NCBI GenBank assembly: GCA_021806005.1
Contig: JAJZDM010000006.1
Coordinates: 1 to 64,000 of the forward strand
Reading direction: 5' to 3'
DNA length: 64,000 nt
Source of the DNA: Acidobacteriota bacterium
GTDB taxonomy: Bacteria; Acidobacteriota; Terriglobia; Terriglobales; Acidobacteriaceae
The translations under genes and the position numbers were made by a program. Each line of letters begins with the position of its first letter. Position 1 is the stretch's first letter. Below, in pieces: positions 16,386-24,869 of this stretch. Below the pieces are notes generated by a model. That model was not told the DNA's origin, made no database searches, and saw only the letters and a list, made by a program, of their open reading frames with translations.

Positions 16386-17261
16386 ATGGAACGAGCAGGA
16401 AGCATCTTTGACGGTTGGGCGAGCGCTGCAACCAACGGTCTGCACCGGATTGCGATTCAGGGAGAGCGCGGATCCAACAGCCATATGGCCGCTCTGGAGA
16501 TGCTGGGAGAGGTGGAGGTAATACCGTGCAGCGTCTCCGCGGAGGTGATCGACGCAGTGCTGATGTCGCGCGTGGACGCCGCCGTCCTGCCGATCGAGAA
16601 CAGCCTGCACGGTTCGGTCGCCGAACACTACGACCTGTTTTTGACCCATCCCGTGCGAATCGACGCCGAGAGTCTGCTGCGTATCCGGCATAACCTGATC
16701 GCCGCGCCGGGGGTGAAGCTGGAGGAGATTCGCAGCGTGTTGTCGCATCCGGTGGCGCTTTCGCAGTGCCGGCGGTTTCTGGCCGAGTTTCAGCAGGCCA
16801 GCGCGGTACCGTTTTACGACACGGCCGGAAGTGTCAAACATGTGATGGAGAAGGGGTTACGTGATGCGGCCGGGGTCGCTCCGGAGTTGGCGGCCCAGGA
16901 GTATGGAGCCGAGGTGCTTCTGGCGGGGATTGAGGACCATGCGCAGAACTTTACCCGCTTCCACCTGCTGCGGCGCTACGCGGACGCGCAGCCGAAGGGG
17001 CTGGCGCCGGCCAACAAGCTGACTCTGGCATTTGCGGTGGAGCATCGTCCGGGAACGCTGGTATCCGCTCTCGAGCGCCTGCGCGATGTGGGTGCGGATC
17101 TGACCAAGATCGAGTCGCGCCCGGTGATGGGGCGACCCTGGGAGTACGTGTTCTACGTCGAGCTCCGGTACGAGGGCGAGGCGATGGCCGATCGCGCGGT
17201 CCGTGTGATCCAGCCGCACTGCACGCTGGTGAAGGAGTTGGGTCGATATGCGGCGGCTTGA
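16386..17261 (+). CDS. pheA: Prephenate dehydratase
   Basis: This 291-aa stand-alone dehydratase converts prephenate to phenylpyruvate, the committed step to phenylalanine. The catalytic domain covers residues ~20-195: IAIQGERGSNSHMAALEML, VLPIENSLHGSVAEHYDL, the LSHPVALSQC segment and the key NFTRFHLL motif carrying the catalytic Thr. A regulatory ACT domain follows (~210-285), with GTLVSALERLRDVGADLTKI and the ESRP phenylalanine-binding motif, so feedback inhibition by Phe is expected. There is no fused chorismate mutase. ATG 16386 has AGGAG four to eight bases upstream; the ATG at 16353 is a weaker alternative. Confidence 0.92.
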   Translation: MERAGSIFDGWASAATNGLHRIAIQGERGSNSHMAALEMLGEVEVIPCSVSAEVIDAVLMSRVDAAVLPIENSLHGSVAEHYDLFLTHPVRIDAESLLRIRHNLIAAPGVKLEEIRSVLSHPVALSQCRRFLAEFQQASAVPFYDTAGSVKHVMEKGLRDAAGVAPELAAQEYGAEVLLAGIEDHAQNFTRFHLLRRYADAQPKGLAPANKLTLAFAVEHRPGTLVSALERLRDVGADLTKIESRPVMGRPWEYVFYVELRYEGEAMADRAVRVIQPHCTLVKELGRYAAA

Positions 17262-17419
17262 ATAAGGCTGGGCCCAGGTTGCTGAGGCCCACCAGCGTGC
17301 CGGAGGGTGGCCCGTGTCCGAGCAGCGCGAGGTGAGCGCCGTCTGCAACAGGAGCGGACCTCAGGTTACCCACCAAAGCCGGGCGCAAGGTTTTGAATTT
17401 GTGGCTAAGTGATTGAAAC

Positions 17420-17452
17420 AAAAGAGCCAGCTCGGCTGGAGCAGGCTCTTTT
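17420..17452. terminator. Bidirectional intrinsic terminator
   Basis: AAAAGAGCC (17420-17428) and GGCTCTTTT (17444-17452) form a 9-bp stem with terminal A- and T-runs on the two strands. It lies between the convergent pheA gene (stop 17261) and the small membrane-protein gene (stop 17517), so it can serve both. Confidence 0.75.
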
Positions 17453-17516
17453 GCGTAGTGGTCGAAATGTTTGTTGTTGTCTTGGGATCACCTGGGTGGT
17501 CAACCGTGGCGCCGGA

Positions 17517-17795
17517 TCAGGAACGCGATCGAGCGACGAGTTGGGCGACCCAGATGCCGAAGACGACGATGGTCATCAGCGAGGCAATCACCCCTGCACC
17601 TGCGCAGAATGGTTGGATGAAATTTACCCGGCGTATGATGCCGTCGTTCTCCTCCTGAGCGTCCGGGAGGGCGCTTTCGCTGAGAAAGAGTTGATCGGTT
17701 TCGTGTTGTGTCAGCGTGCCGCGATAAACCATCAGGGCGACGAACGCGGTGACACAGATGCCCCAAATAACGGCAGCGATATGTAACGTGCTCAT
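17517..17795 (-). CDS. Small two-helix membrane protein, unknown function
   Basis: This 92-aa protein has two hydrophobic helices: residues ~5-25 (HIAAVIWGICVTAFVALMVY) and ~65-88 (FCAGAGVIASLMTIVVFGIW). They are separated by an acidic cytosolic or periplasmic loop (SESALPDAQEENDGIIRRV). ATG 17795 follows a GGGGGA stretch eight bases upstream; the open frame to 17813 adds six residues without its own RBS. I recognise no domain. The 54-aa membrane gene at 17964-18128 lies upstream on the same strand, so the two may form a small operon facing away from the erpA-like gene. Confidence 0.65.
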   Translation of the reverse strand: MSTLHIAAVIWGICVTAFVALMVYRGTLTQHETDQLFLSESALPDAQEENDGIIRRVNFIQPFCAGAGVIASLMTIVVFGIWVAQLVARSRS

Positions 17796-17963
17796 AGAGT
17801 CCCCCAGAAACAAGCAATTTTCTGGTCGGCTGTGCCATGCGGCTCCGAGGCGCGAGCAGCGTGGTGGTCGGGGCCTACCTATGCGCCATGATACGCCATA
17901 ATTATCTCTACGGATGTACCAAATATGGTAACTTACTTTAGTTCGAAATCGTCACCTGTTGGC

Positions 17964-18128
17964 TTATAAATTGTGGAAAACAAGCAGGGCAACGGCTCCG
18001 AAGGCCGCCAGAATCAGGGTCAGGAGGCTTAGCAGGAACCAGACAGAACGGCGAAGCATCTCCTGGTGAGGCTGGGTGATGCCAAAGGTGCGGTAGAACG
18101 CGATGGCTACAGCCTCAAGGAAGCGCAT
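17964..18128 (-). CDS. 54-aa single-helix membrane protein with FGITQ motif
   Basis: Minus strand, ATG 18128 to TAA 17964. The peptide begins MRFLEAVAIAFYRTFGITQP, continues HQEMLRRSVWFLLSLLTL, and ends in LVFHNL. It shows an amphipathic or weakly hydrophobic N-terminus, FGITQ followed by charged residues, and one strong membrane helix (residues ~28-50). The 57-aa protein at 27012-27185 has the same layout with VFGITQRE before a basic stretch and a helix. Two independent copies with the same motif support coding. No function is known to me. Confidence 0.6.
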   Translation of the reverse strand: MRFLEAVAIAFYRTFGITQPHQEMLRRSVWFLLSLLTLILAAFGAVALLVFHNL

Positions 18129-18292
18129 GGTTTCATGATAGGCCTGCCGTTCGATGATAGGCCTGGGTTTGATCGTAGACTTTTAGGCCGACGAGCAGCG
18201 GGGCCTGGTACCCGGCTATCTTTGGCCCCGGCTGGGGGATGTTGCAACCGTCGCCGTCCTGGGACATCCAATCTGCAGGTTTGAGCCGAGGC

Positions 18293-18321
18293 TTGCTGGC
18301 GAAGGGGCCCGAGGCTAGACT
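18293..18321 (+). promoter_or_regulatory. Likely promoter of the erpA-like gene
   Basis: TTGCTG (18293-18298), a 17-base spacer and TAGACT (18316-18321), about 60 bases before the start codon. Spacing is ideal and both hexamers are reasonable matches to the vegetative consensus. Confidence 0.5.
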
Positions 18322-18382
18322 AATGATAAGGGTGCCGGAGGGAGTTGCGGATCCGCCCCTGTATAACCAAGGAGAGCTACCC

Positions 18383-18763
18383 ATGGCCACTGCCCAACCC
18401 ATTCCCGAGGTCGTGAACGCACCCGCAGTTGCGTCGACGCCTATCTCGCTGACACCCGCGGCGATCACCAAGGTGAAGGAGATTATGGCTACGCAGGATC
18501 CGGTTCCGGCTGGATTGAGGATCGGTGTCGCCGGGGGCGGATGCTCCGGATTTCAGTACTCCATGTCCTTTGAGAACTCGGCTGGGATGATGGACAAGAT
18601 TATGCACTTTGATGACCTCAAGGTGTTTGTAGACGCCACCAGCGCGAGCTACCTGAACGGGTGCACGGTGGACTACGTGGAGACCCTGGAGGCGGCGGGA
18701 TTCAAGTTTGATAATCCTCAGGTGAAGTCGACCTGCGGATGCGGATCCAGCTTCAGCGTTTAG
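18383..18763 (+). CDS. erpA: A-type iron-sulfur cluster carrier protein (ErpA/IscA)
   Basis: This 126-aa protein delivers Fe-S clusters to apo-enzymes. After a variable N-terminus, the A-type core runs from residue ~30: ISLTPAAITKVKEIMATQD, LRIGVAGGGCSGFQYSMSF, then FVDATSASYLNGCTVDYVE and the C-terminal STCGCGSSFSV. The three cluster-ligand cysteines are in GGGCSGFQY and the CGCGSSF motif. ATG 18383 has AAGGAGAG seven bases upstream. It stands as a single gene with its own promoter-like element and a hairpin terminator at 18813-18836. No isc or suf genes are adjacent. ErpA versus IscA cannot be separated by sequence alone here. Confidence 0.9.
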   Translation: MATAQPIPEVVNAPAVASTPISLTPAAITKVKEIMATQDPVPAGLRIGVAGGGCSGFQYSMSFENSAGMMDKIMHFDDLKVFVDATSASYLNGCTVDYVETLEAAGFKFDNPQVKSTCGCGSSFSV

Positions 18764-18812
18764 TGCGCGAGCAAAGACAGTCTTTGAAGACGACAAAGAG
18801 CGCTTCCGGCGT

Positions 18813-18836
18813 GACCCCGTTGAAACTGACGGGGTC
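18813..18836 (+). terminator. Terminator hairpin after the erpA-like gene
   Basis: GACCCCGT (18813-18820), loop TGAAACTG, ACGGGGTC (18829-18836), then TTGCC. The stem is GC-rich and followed only by two T. The same GGGTCTTGC ending occurs at the 55929-55958 hairpin. Confidence 0.6.
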
Positions 18837-18935
18837 TTGCCGTATCTGGTTGCCGGGTGCGGGTTTTAAGCGAATCCGCTGGGGTGAGCGTCTAAGATTG
18901 AAGAGAGTCCACCCGCGAAGAGCTGAACCGTCCGC

Positions 18936-20129
18936 ATGAATGAATTCATCGTAAAACTCGCCGACGAACGGGGCCGTGTGCAGGAGCAGACGCACGCAGC
19001 GGCGACAGCGGAGGAATTGCGTTCCCGGTTTACGCAGGCCGGGTATCTGGTTTACTCGGTGAAGCCGCGGTCGACGCTGGGGCGGGGTGCGAAGAAGAAG
19101 ATCAAACTGGATACGTTCCTGATCTTCAATCAGCAGTTTCTGACCCTGATCCGGGCCGGTCTGCCGATCCTGAGCTCGCTGGACCTGCTGGCCAAACGGC
19201 AGAAGGATATCAGCTTCCGGGCGCAACTGGAGGATGTGGGCGGACGGGTAAAGACGGGAGAGTCGATCTCCACCGCGTTTGAGGCACAGGGGACCGTTCC
19301 GTTGATTTACACCACGACGCTGCTGGCCGGAGAACGGTCAGGAAACCTGGAAGAGGTGTTGCAGCGTTACCTGGACTTCCAGCGAGTGTCGCTCACCTTC
19401 CGGAAGAAGCTGAAAGCGGCCCTGATCTACCCTGTGTTTCTGATAGTGATGGTGGCGGGTCTGTTTACCTTTCTGATCACGTTTGTGGTGCCGCGGTTCG
19501 CGGGGCTGTATGCCCAGTTGGGGACCAAGCTGCCCGCGATGACACTGTGGATGCTTGCGATAGGGCAGGATGCGCAACACTACGGACTGTATATGGTGCC
19601 GGTGCTGGCCCTGTCCGGATATCTGCTGGTGCGCTGGAGCCGCAGCGACTCTGGAGCGGATATGATCGACCGGGTGCGGGTGAAGACCCCGATCCTGGGT
19701 TCGGTGTGGCTGAAGTACCAGGTAGGCCTGTTCTCGCGGACACTGGCGACGCTGTTGACCGGCGGCCTGCCGCTGGTGCCGAGCCTGGAGACGGCGGCGC
19801 GCTCGATCGAGTCGCGATCCATCGCCAAGGCGGTACACACTTCGGTGGAGACGGTGCGGGAGGGCAAGGGGCTGGCGACCAGCCTGGATCGGACCGGGGT
19901 ATTCCCAGAGCTGTCCATTGAAATGATTGAGGTTGGCGAGAGCACCGGAGCGCTGCCGCAGATGCTGAACTCCGTGGCTGAGTTCTTTGAGGAGGACGTG
20001 CAGACCTCGCTGGCGGCGATCATGAGCATGATCGAGCCGCTGATTCTGATTGTGATGGGTGCGGTCGTGGTGATTGTGCTGATTGCGCTGTACCTGCCGA
20101 TCCTCAGTTTGAATGGCGTAGGGGGTTGA
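18936..20129 (+). CDS. pilC: Type IV pilus / type II secretion inner-membrane platform protein PilC/GspF
   Basis: This 397-aa protein has the two-repeat T2SSF fold: residues ~65-190 (FLIFNQQFLTLIRAGLPILS, then TGESISTAFEAQG, TLLAGERSGNLEEVLQRY) and ~265-390 (FSRTLATLLTGGLPLVPSLE, PELSIEMIEVGESTGALPQM). Membrane helices lie at ~170-195, ~210-235 and ~365-390. It organises pilin assembly in the inner membrane under the PilB ATPase encoded next. ATG 18936 begins MNEFIVKLADERGRVQEQ, the normal N-terminal domain. The gene is 101 bases ahead of pilB on the same strand. Confidence 0.92.
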   Translation: MNEFIVKLADERGRVQEQTHAAATAEELRSRFTQAGYLVYSVKPRSTLGRGAKKKIKLDTFLIFNQQFLTLIRAGLPILSSLDLLAKRQKDISFRAQLEDVGGRVKTGESISTAFEAQGTVPLIYTTTLLAGERSGNLEEVLQRYLDFQRVSLTFRKKLKAALIYPVFLIVMVAGLFTFLITFVVPRFAGLYAQLGTKLPAMTLWMLAIGQDAQHYGLYMVPVLALSGYLLVRWSRSDSGADMIDRVRVKTPILGSVWLKYQVGLFSRTLATLLTGGLPLVPSLETAARSIESRSIAKAVHTSVETVREGKGLATSLDRTGVFPELSIEMIEVGESTGALPQMLNSVAEFFEEDVQTSLAAIMSMIEPLILIVMGAVVVIVLIALYLPILSLNGVGG

Positions 20130-20230
20130 TGCCGATCTCCGCGTCCAGGCCGAAGCCTGGCGATCCGCGACGACCGCCGGCGCGCATTGATTCCGGAGCG
20201 AGTGAAGAGTCTTTGAGAGGTTGAGATCTT

Positions 20231-21868
20231 ATGGCAAGTTCCATTCCAATTGCCGTTCCATACAGCAATGAGCCGTTGAACGAGGTGGAGCGGGCACAGA
20301 TGCTGGCTCGCCGCTATCACGCCGAGTTTGTAGATCTGAAGAACTTCAAGATCCAGGTGGAGTTGTTCAAATCTGTGCCCGTGGACATGATGTTCCGCTA
20401 CAACTTTGTGCCGCTGGAGCAGAGCGAGGGACGGCTGGCGATCGCCGTGGCGGATCCATCGAAGCTGATGGTGATTGACGAGATTGCGGGTCTGCTGGGG
20501 GCCCGGATTGTGACTCGCGTGGCTACGCTGAGCCAGATTACGGATCTGCTGAAGAAGAATGAGCAGTCGCAGCGGGTGCTGGATGAGGCCAGCGAGGGGC
20601 TGGCCTTCGATGTGCTCTCCAACGAGGAGAACTCCGAGGAGAACATCTCGATTGAGAAGCTGACGGCCGATGATGATATCTCGCCGATCATCCGTCTGGT
20701 GGACACGACGATTTTTACGGCGCTTGAACGGCGCGCCTCGGATATTCATCTGGAGACCTATGACGACTCTCTGCTGGTGAAGTACCGCATCGACGGCGTG
20801 CTGCAGCAGGCGATGGCGCCGATTGCGCGCGAGCACCACCAGACGATTCTCTCCCGCATCAAGGTCATGAGCGAGTTGGATATCGCCGAACGGCGCGTGC
20901 CGCAGGATGGTCGCTTCCGGGTGCGTTACAAGGGTCGGCTGATTGACTTCCGCGTGAGTATCATGCCGACGGTGCATGGAGAGAATGCCGTGCTGCGCGT
21001 GCTGGACAAGGAGTCGATGTCGGAGAAGTTCACCCAGCTTTCGCTGGATGTGGTGGGCTTTGCGGAGAAGGATCTTACCCGGTTCCGGCGCTACATCAAG
21101 GAGCCCTACGGGATGGTGCTGGTAACCGGACCGACCGGGTCAGGCAAGACGACCACGCTGTATGCTGCGCTCAATGAGATCAAGAGCGAAGAGGACAAGA
21201 TCATCACCATCGAGGATCCGGTGGAGTATCAGATTCGCGGCATCACGCAGATTCCCGTGAATGAGAAAAAAGGGTTGACCTTTGCCCGCGGGCTGCGTTC
21301 CATCCTGCGTCACGATCCGGACAAGATCCTGGTGGGCGAGATCCGCGATGCCGAGACCGCGCAGATTGCGATCAACTCCGCGCTCACCGGCCATCTGGTG
21401 TTTACCACCGTCCACGCCAATAACGTTGTGGATGTGCTGGGCCGCTTTCTGAACATGGGTGTTGAGCCGTACAACTTTGTCAGCGCCCTGAACTGCATTC
21501 TCGCCCAGCGGCTGGTGCGCCAGGTCTGCGACTTTTGCGTGCACGATGTTCACTACTCGGACGCTGAACTGGAACAGAACGGTCTTCGTCCGGAGGAGTG
21601 GAGGGATGTGACCTTCAAGGAGGGGCCGGGGTGCATTGAGTGCGGCGGTACCGGATATCGAGGCCGGTCTGCGATTCATGAACTGCTGGAGCTGGACGAT
21701 CAGATCCGCGAGATGCTGCTCGAGAAGCGCCCCGGATCAGAGATTCGCAAGGCGGCCAAGGACAAGGGGATGTCGTTCCTGCGGGACTCGGCTCTGGAGC
21801 GGGTGCGGATGGGAATTACCACCCTGCGAGAGATTAACAAGGTCACGTTCATTGAGCAGGGCCGATAG
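20231..21868 (+). CDS. pilB: Pilus assembly / type II secretion ATPase PilB/GspE
   Basis: This 545-aa hexameric ATPase powers pilin polymerisation. The N-terminal GspE-N domain spans residues ~15-150. The ATPase core has Walker A GPTGSGKT at 300-307, the Asp box ITIEDPVEYQI, a Walker B region ILVGEIRDAETAQIA and the His box HLVFTTVHANN. A zinc-binding tetracysteine follows: C433 and C436 (CDFC), then C468 and C471 (CIEC), typical of PilB/GspE and absent from retraction ATPases such as PilT. Order after pilC is reversed compared with the common pilB-pilT-pilC. No pilT is seen in the window. Confidence 0.93.
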   Translation: MASSIPIAVPYSNEPLNEVERAQMLARRYHAEFVDLKNFKIQVELFKSVPVDMMFRYNFVPLEQSEGRLAIAVADPSKLMVIDEIAGLLGARIVTRVATLSQITDLLKKNEQSQRVLDEASEGLAFDVLSNEENSEENISIEKLTADDDISPIIRLVDTTIFTALERRASDIHLETYDDSLLVKYRIDGVLQQAMAPIAREHHQTILSRIKVMSELDIAERRVPQDGRFRVRYKGRLIDFRVSIMPTVHGENAVLRVLDKESMSEKFTQLSLDVVGFAEKDLTRFRRYIKEPYGMVLVTGPTGSGKTTTLYAALNEIKSEEDKIITIEDPVEYQIRGITQIPVNEKKGLTFARGLRSILRHDPDKILVGEIRDAETAQIAINSALTGHLVFTTVHANNVVDVLGRFLNMGVEPYNFVSALNCILAQRLVRQVCDFCVHDVHYSDAELEQNGLRPEEWRDVTFKEGPGCIECGGTGYRGRSAIHELLELDDQIREMLLEKRPGSEIRKAAKDKGMSFLRDSALERVRMGITTLREINKVTFIEQGR

Positions 21869-22075
21869 GCTTGGGCATTGCCGGTAAGATGGAGGAGCAG
21901 TGCCGTATCCCGAAGCAGGGGATGCTGGCTTTCGGAAGCCGCATTTCCGGGAGATCACAACGGCCGGAGGCCTCCAGCCGCTGTGTGGATGGGACGAAAC
22001 GGAGTGGCGGATCAAACGTCCAACCTTACAGCACTGTCATCCCTATCTCTTGCAAGGTACTCTAGTTAGAGCCCA

Positions 22076-23161
22076 ATGAATATTCTTCCCCAAGCCTCCG
22101 GAATCCGCCCCCGTCTGGCCTGCGAGATTCTGCCGCAGGGTGTGGTGGCAGGCCGTTCGAGCGATGCGAATGCGGCGCTGGAGGCGGTGTCGGTTGCGGC
22201 CCTGACGGCGGGCGCTGTGGCTCCCGGGTTGAAACCCGGCAATCTGCCGGACCGGGCAGCGGTGGTGGATGCGATCCGGGATGCCCTGGAACAACTCGGT
22301 GAGCGCGCCAACGCTCGCGACGGCAATCTGACCCTGGTGATTCCGGACGCCGCGGTGCGGGTGCTGTTGCTGGAGTTTGAGGCCCTGCCGGTGCGGGTGT
22401 CTGAGGCTCTGCCGCTGGTGCGCTTTCGTTTGAAGAAGCTGCTTCCATTCGATGCGGATGAGGCGATGGTGAGCTACCAGACGATGAGCTCCGGCAAGGC
22501 CGGGGTACGGGTGCTGGCGGTGGCGATCCCCCGCGATGTGCTGAGCGAGTATGAGACCGCGGTGCGAGATGCCGGTTTTGAGCCGGGCGCCGTACTGCCG
22601 AGTACGCTGGCCTGCCTGGCGGCGCTGCAGGATACGAACCCGGTGCTACTGGTGAATGCGAATCCACTGGGGGTAACCGCGGCGATTGTACGCGCAGGCA
22701 TCCTGCTGCTGCATCGCAGCGTGGATCTTCAGGAGCATGCCCTGCTTGGGCAGACCCCACAGGATCATCCTTCACGGAACTCCGAGCAGGACAGGGTGGC
22801 AGAAGCTGCCGCCGCCCCTCCGGCCTGGAGGGATGCTGCCGCCGGGGACAGGAGTTCCGGTGACAGCCCGGCAACGTTCGGTCTGGAGCCCATTCCGCTG
22901 GCCAGCGAGATCGCCCAGGCGGTGAGCGTGGCGGCCGCATACTTTGAGGACACGCTGGCGGCGCCTCCGACGGAGGTGCTGAGCGCGGGACCGCTGGGAG
23001 CAGAGCGGCTGAGCCGGATTCTCAAGACCTCCGGTGTGGGGGAAGATGGGGGTTGGAAGGTGCGAGAGTTGGTGGAGAACGCTGCGCTTCTGCCGGGAGC
23101 GGCCAAGTCGACGGCGCCCCGCGCCTGGCTGTCCGGGGTGCTGGGGGCGCTGCGCGGCTGA
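22076..23161 (+). CDS. pilM: PilM-like pilus assembly protein
   Basis: This 361-aa protein resembles the actin-like cytoplasmic PilM / GspL N-domain: LTLVIPDAAVRVLLLEFEAL, LPLVRFRLKKLLPFDADEAM, then VAIPRDVLSEYETAVRDAGF and PLGVTAAIVRAG. It would form the cytoplasmic ring that binds the PilN N-terminus. Its N-terminus lacks the usual INLLP-binding glycine-rich loop seen in canonical PilM, and an acidic/Ala-rich insertion occurs near residues 225-265. The TGA stop overlaps the next ATG by one base (TGATG), so it is coupled to pilN. A 207-base gap after pilB may hold a separate promoter. Confidence 0.75.
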   Translation: MNILPQASGIRPRLACEILPQGVVAGRSSDANAALEAVSVAALTAGAVAPGLKPGNLPDRAAVVDAIRDALEQLGERANARDGNLTLVIPDAAVRVLLLEFEALPVRVSEALPLVRFRLKKLLPFDADEAMVSYQTMSSGKAGVRVLAVAIPRDVLSEYETAVRDAGFEPGAVLPSTLACLAALQDTNPVLLVNANPLGVTAAIVRAGILLLHRSVDLQEHALLGQTPQDHPSRNSEQDRVAEAAAAPPAWRDAAAGDRSSGDSPATFGLEPIPLASEIAQAVSVAAAYFEDTLAAPPTEVLSAGPLGAERLSRILKTSGVGEDGGWKVRELVENAALLPGAAKSTAPRAWLSGVLGALRG

Positions 23162-23970
23162 TGCGGATTACGGTCAATCTCGCGACGCGGCCCTATGTTG
23201 AGCTGGGGCCCATTGTTCTGCGGCTGCGGATCCTGATGCTCCTGCTGGTTCTGCTGGCCATGGGCGGACTGGCGGCGACGCATGTGCTGGAGAAGAAGCT
23301 GGCCGTTGAGCAGGCGCGGCTGAATGCAGTGCATGTGAAGGTGGTGGCGGCGCAGAATGAGAGGCTTGGCAACGTGCGGCGGATGCGCGAGCCGGCCAAC
23401 GCCGCGATCCTGACCCGGGCACACTTTCTGAATGCCTTGTTTCTGCGCAAGAGCTTCTCCTGGACGGCCGTGATGATGGATCTGGAGACCGTGCTGCCGG
23501 AGGGCGTGCAGGTGACTTCGATTGAGCCGGAGCCAACCACCAATGGCGATGTGATGATCCATCTGCGAGTCTCCGGCGACCGGGACCGAGCGGTGCAACT
23601 GGTGCGGAACCTGGAGCGGTCCAAGCGGTTCCTGGAGCCGCGGTTGACGGGCGAGGCGACCGAGGCCAAGGATCTGAGCCAGCAGGGCAACCGGATGGGT
23701 GCCGCAGGACCGATGGCGGGTCCGCCTCCGGGGGTAGAGTTCGAGATTCTGGCCAACTACAATCCGCTGCCTCCGGGACAGTCCTACGGCACGGCTAGCT
23801 CCTCGGCCGCCAGGGGCCGCTCTGCTTCGAAGTCGGGAGCAAAGCGACCAGCCACGGCTGCCGCGAAGGGAGCCGCGGGGGGCAAGAAGGTGCGTGAGCC
23901 AGACGGCCGGCGGAGATCCTCTCTCCCAGCGGCTCGGAACCAGCGGTCTGCAAGCGGGGGTGCGCGATGA
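23161..23970 (+). CDS. pilN: PilN-like pilus alignment-complex protein with a basic tail
   Basis: This 269-aa protein begins MRITVNLATRPY, similar to the INLLP-type peptide that PilN inserts into PilM. One membrane helix (residues ~20-42) and a periplasmic coiled coil (~43-85, KKLAVEQARLNAVHVKVVA) follow, then a ferredoxin-like domain (ALFLRKSFSWTAVMMDLE, VQVTSIEPEP, VMIHLRVSGDRDRAVQLVRN). The last ~60 residues are unusual: Ala/Ser/Lys/Arg-rich and probably disordered (SKSGAKRPATAAAKGAAGGK). It overlaps both neighbours by a few bases (1 and 4), indicating one coupled operon. Fold assignment is by hydropathy and order in the cluster. Confidence 0.75.
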   Translation: MRITVNLATRPYVELGPIVLRLRILMLLLVLLAMGGLAATHVLEKKLAVEQARLNAVHVKVVAAQNERLGNVRRMREPANAAILTRAHFLNALFLRKSFSWTAVMMDLETVLPEGVQVTSIEPEPTTNGDVMIHLRVSGDRDRAVQLVRNLERSKRFLEPRLTGEATEAKDLSQQGNRMGAAGPMAGPPPGVEFEILANYNPLPPGQSYGTASSSAARGRSASKSGAKRPATAAAKGAAGGKKVREPDGRRRSSLPAARNQRSASGGAR

Positions 23971-24869
23971 GCACGGTCTTTATCCCGCCGGGAAGCGAGC
24001 GTCCGTTGGGGACGCCGGCGGGCGCTGTTCGGCCGCCGGAGGAGTCCGCGCCGGAGCGGCCGCTGCCGCGCCTGATCGCACGTGCCCGGAAGTTGCTGAC
24101 CATGCTGAACCTGCATCTGGCCGGTGTGGCAGTTCTGTCGCTGTATGTTCTGTATCTTGTGGCCCATCTGGTCTTTCTCTGGAAGGGATTGAGCGCGAAC
24201 AACGACTCCGCTGTGGACCAGCAGCGAGTGCAATTAATTGCTGCGCAGTTGGCCGCCAGACCGCTGCGCGGGCTGGACAAGAAGCTGATAGCGTCCACGC
24301 GCGATGCGGATGCGTTCTATCAGATCCGGTTGCCCTACGCGGACTCTCAGGTGGCGGCAGAGATCGGGATGCTGGCGCACAAGGCCGGCGTGCGCTGGAC
24401 CCATGCGCAGTATGCATACTTTCCGGTGCTCTCAGCCAGATACGCGCTTACCCAGGTAGGGATCGACGCCAGCGTCTCAGGGGATTACCGGCCGATTGTG
24501 ATGTTCATCAACTCGCTGGAACGGGACAAGGTCTTCTTTGTGATCAATGGCATCGATCTCTCCGGCCAGCAGTCCGGGCAGGTGAATCTGCGCATCCGTT
24601 TGACGACCTATCTGCGGCCACCGAACCCGAATGAACTCTCGGCGGAGATGCCAGCGGCGGAGAACGCTGCGGGAGGTCCAACGACGGGAGATTTGGGAGT
24701 GGCAGGGCCAGCGACGGGGAACCCGACGGAGAACGGAGCTGGAGCCTCCGGCCAGCGGCCCGGTCAGCAGGGACAGAGGATGGGCCCGGGCAATCCGGGG
24801 ATTGGCGGTCGAGGGTTTGGGGGCGCGCGCCCCGGCAGCCAGCCCATTACGACGGGAGGTCGGCTATGA
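23967..24869 (+). CDS. pilO: PilO-like pilus alignment-complex protein
   Basis: This 300-aa protein has a cytosolic Pro-rich head, one membrane helix (residues ~48-72, AGVAVLSLYVLYLVAHLVFLW), a short helical stretch and a PilO-type periplasmic domain (IGMLAHKAGVRWTHAQYAYF, VGIDASVSGDYRPIVMFINS, LERDKVFFVINGIDLSG, VNLRIRLTTYLRP). The final ~85 residues are Gly/Pro/Gln-rich, low in complexity and probably disordered (GASGQRPGQQGQRMGPGNPG). PilO pairs with PilN in the periplasm to align the pilus machine. The ATG overlaps the pilN stop by four bases, and its own stop overlaps the next gene by four. Confidence 0.75.
   Translation: MSTVFIPPGSERPLGTPAGAVRPPEESAPERPLPRLIARARKLLTMLNLHLAGVAVLSLYVLYLVAHLVFLWKGLSANNDSAVDQQRVQLIAAQLAARPLRGLDKKLIASTRDADAFYQIRLPYADSQVAAEIGMLAHKAGVRWTHAQYAYFPVLSARYALTQVGIDASVSGDYRPIVMFINSLERDKVFFVINGIDLSGQQSGQVNLRIRLTTYLRPPNPNELSAEMPAAENAAGGPTTGDLGVAGPATGNPTENGAGASGQRPGQQGQRMGPGNPGIGGRGFGGARPGSQPITTGGRL

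Noticed and set aside
17262-17516. Possible tRNA or small RNA after pheA
   Set aside because: Only the terminator hairpin could be seen; no cloverleaf or T-loop consensus was found.
19580-20977. 465-codon minus-strand open frame
   Set aside because: Spans the antisense of pilC and pilB, both well supported.
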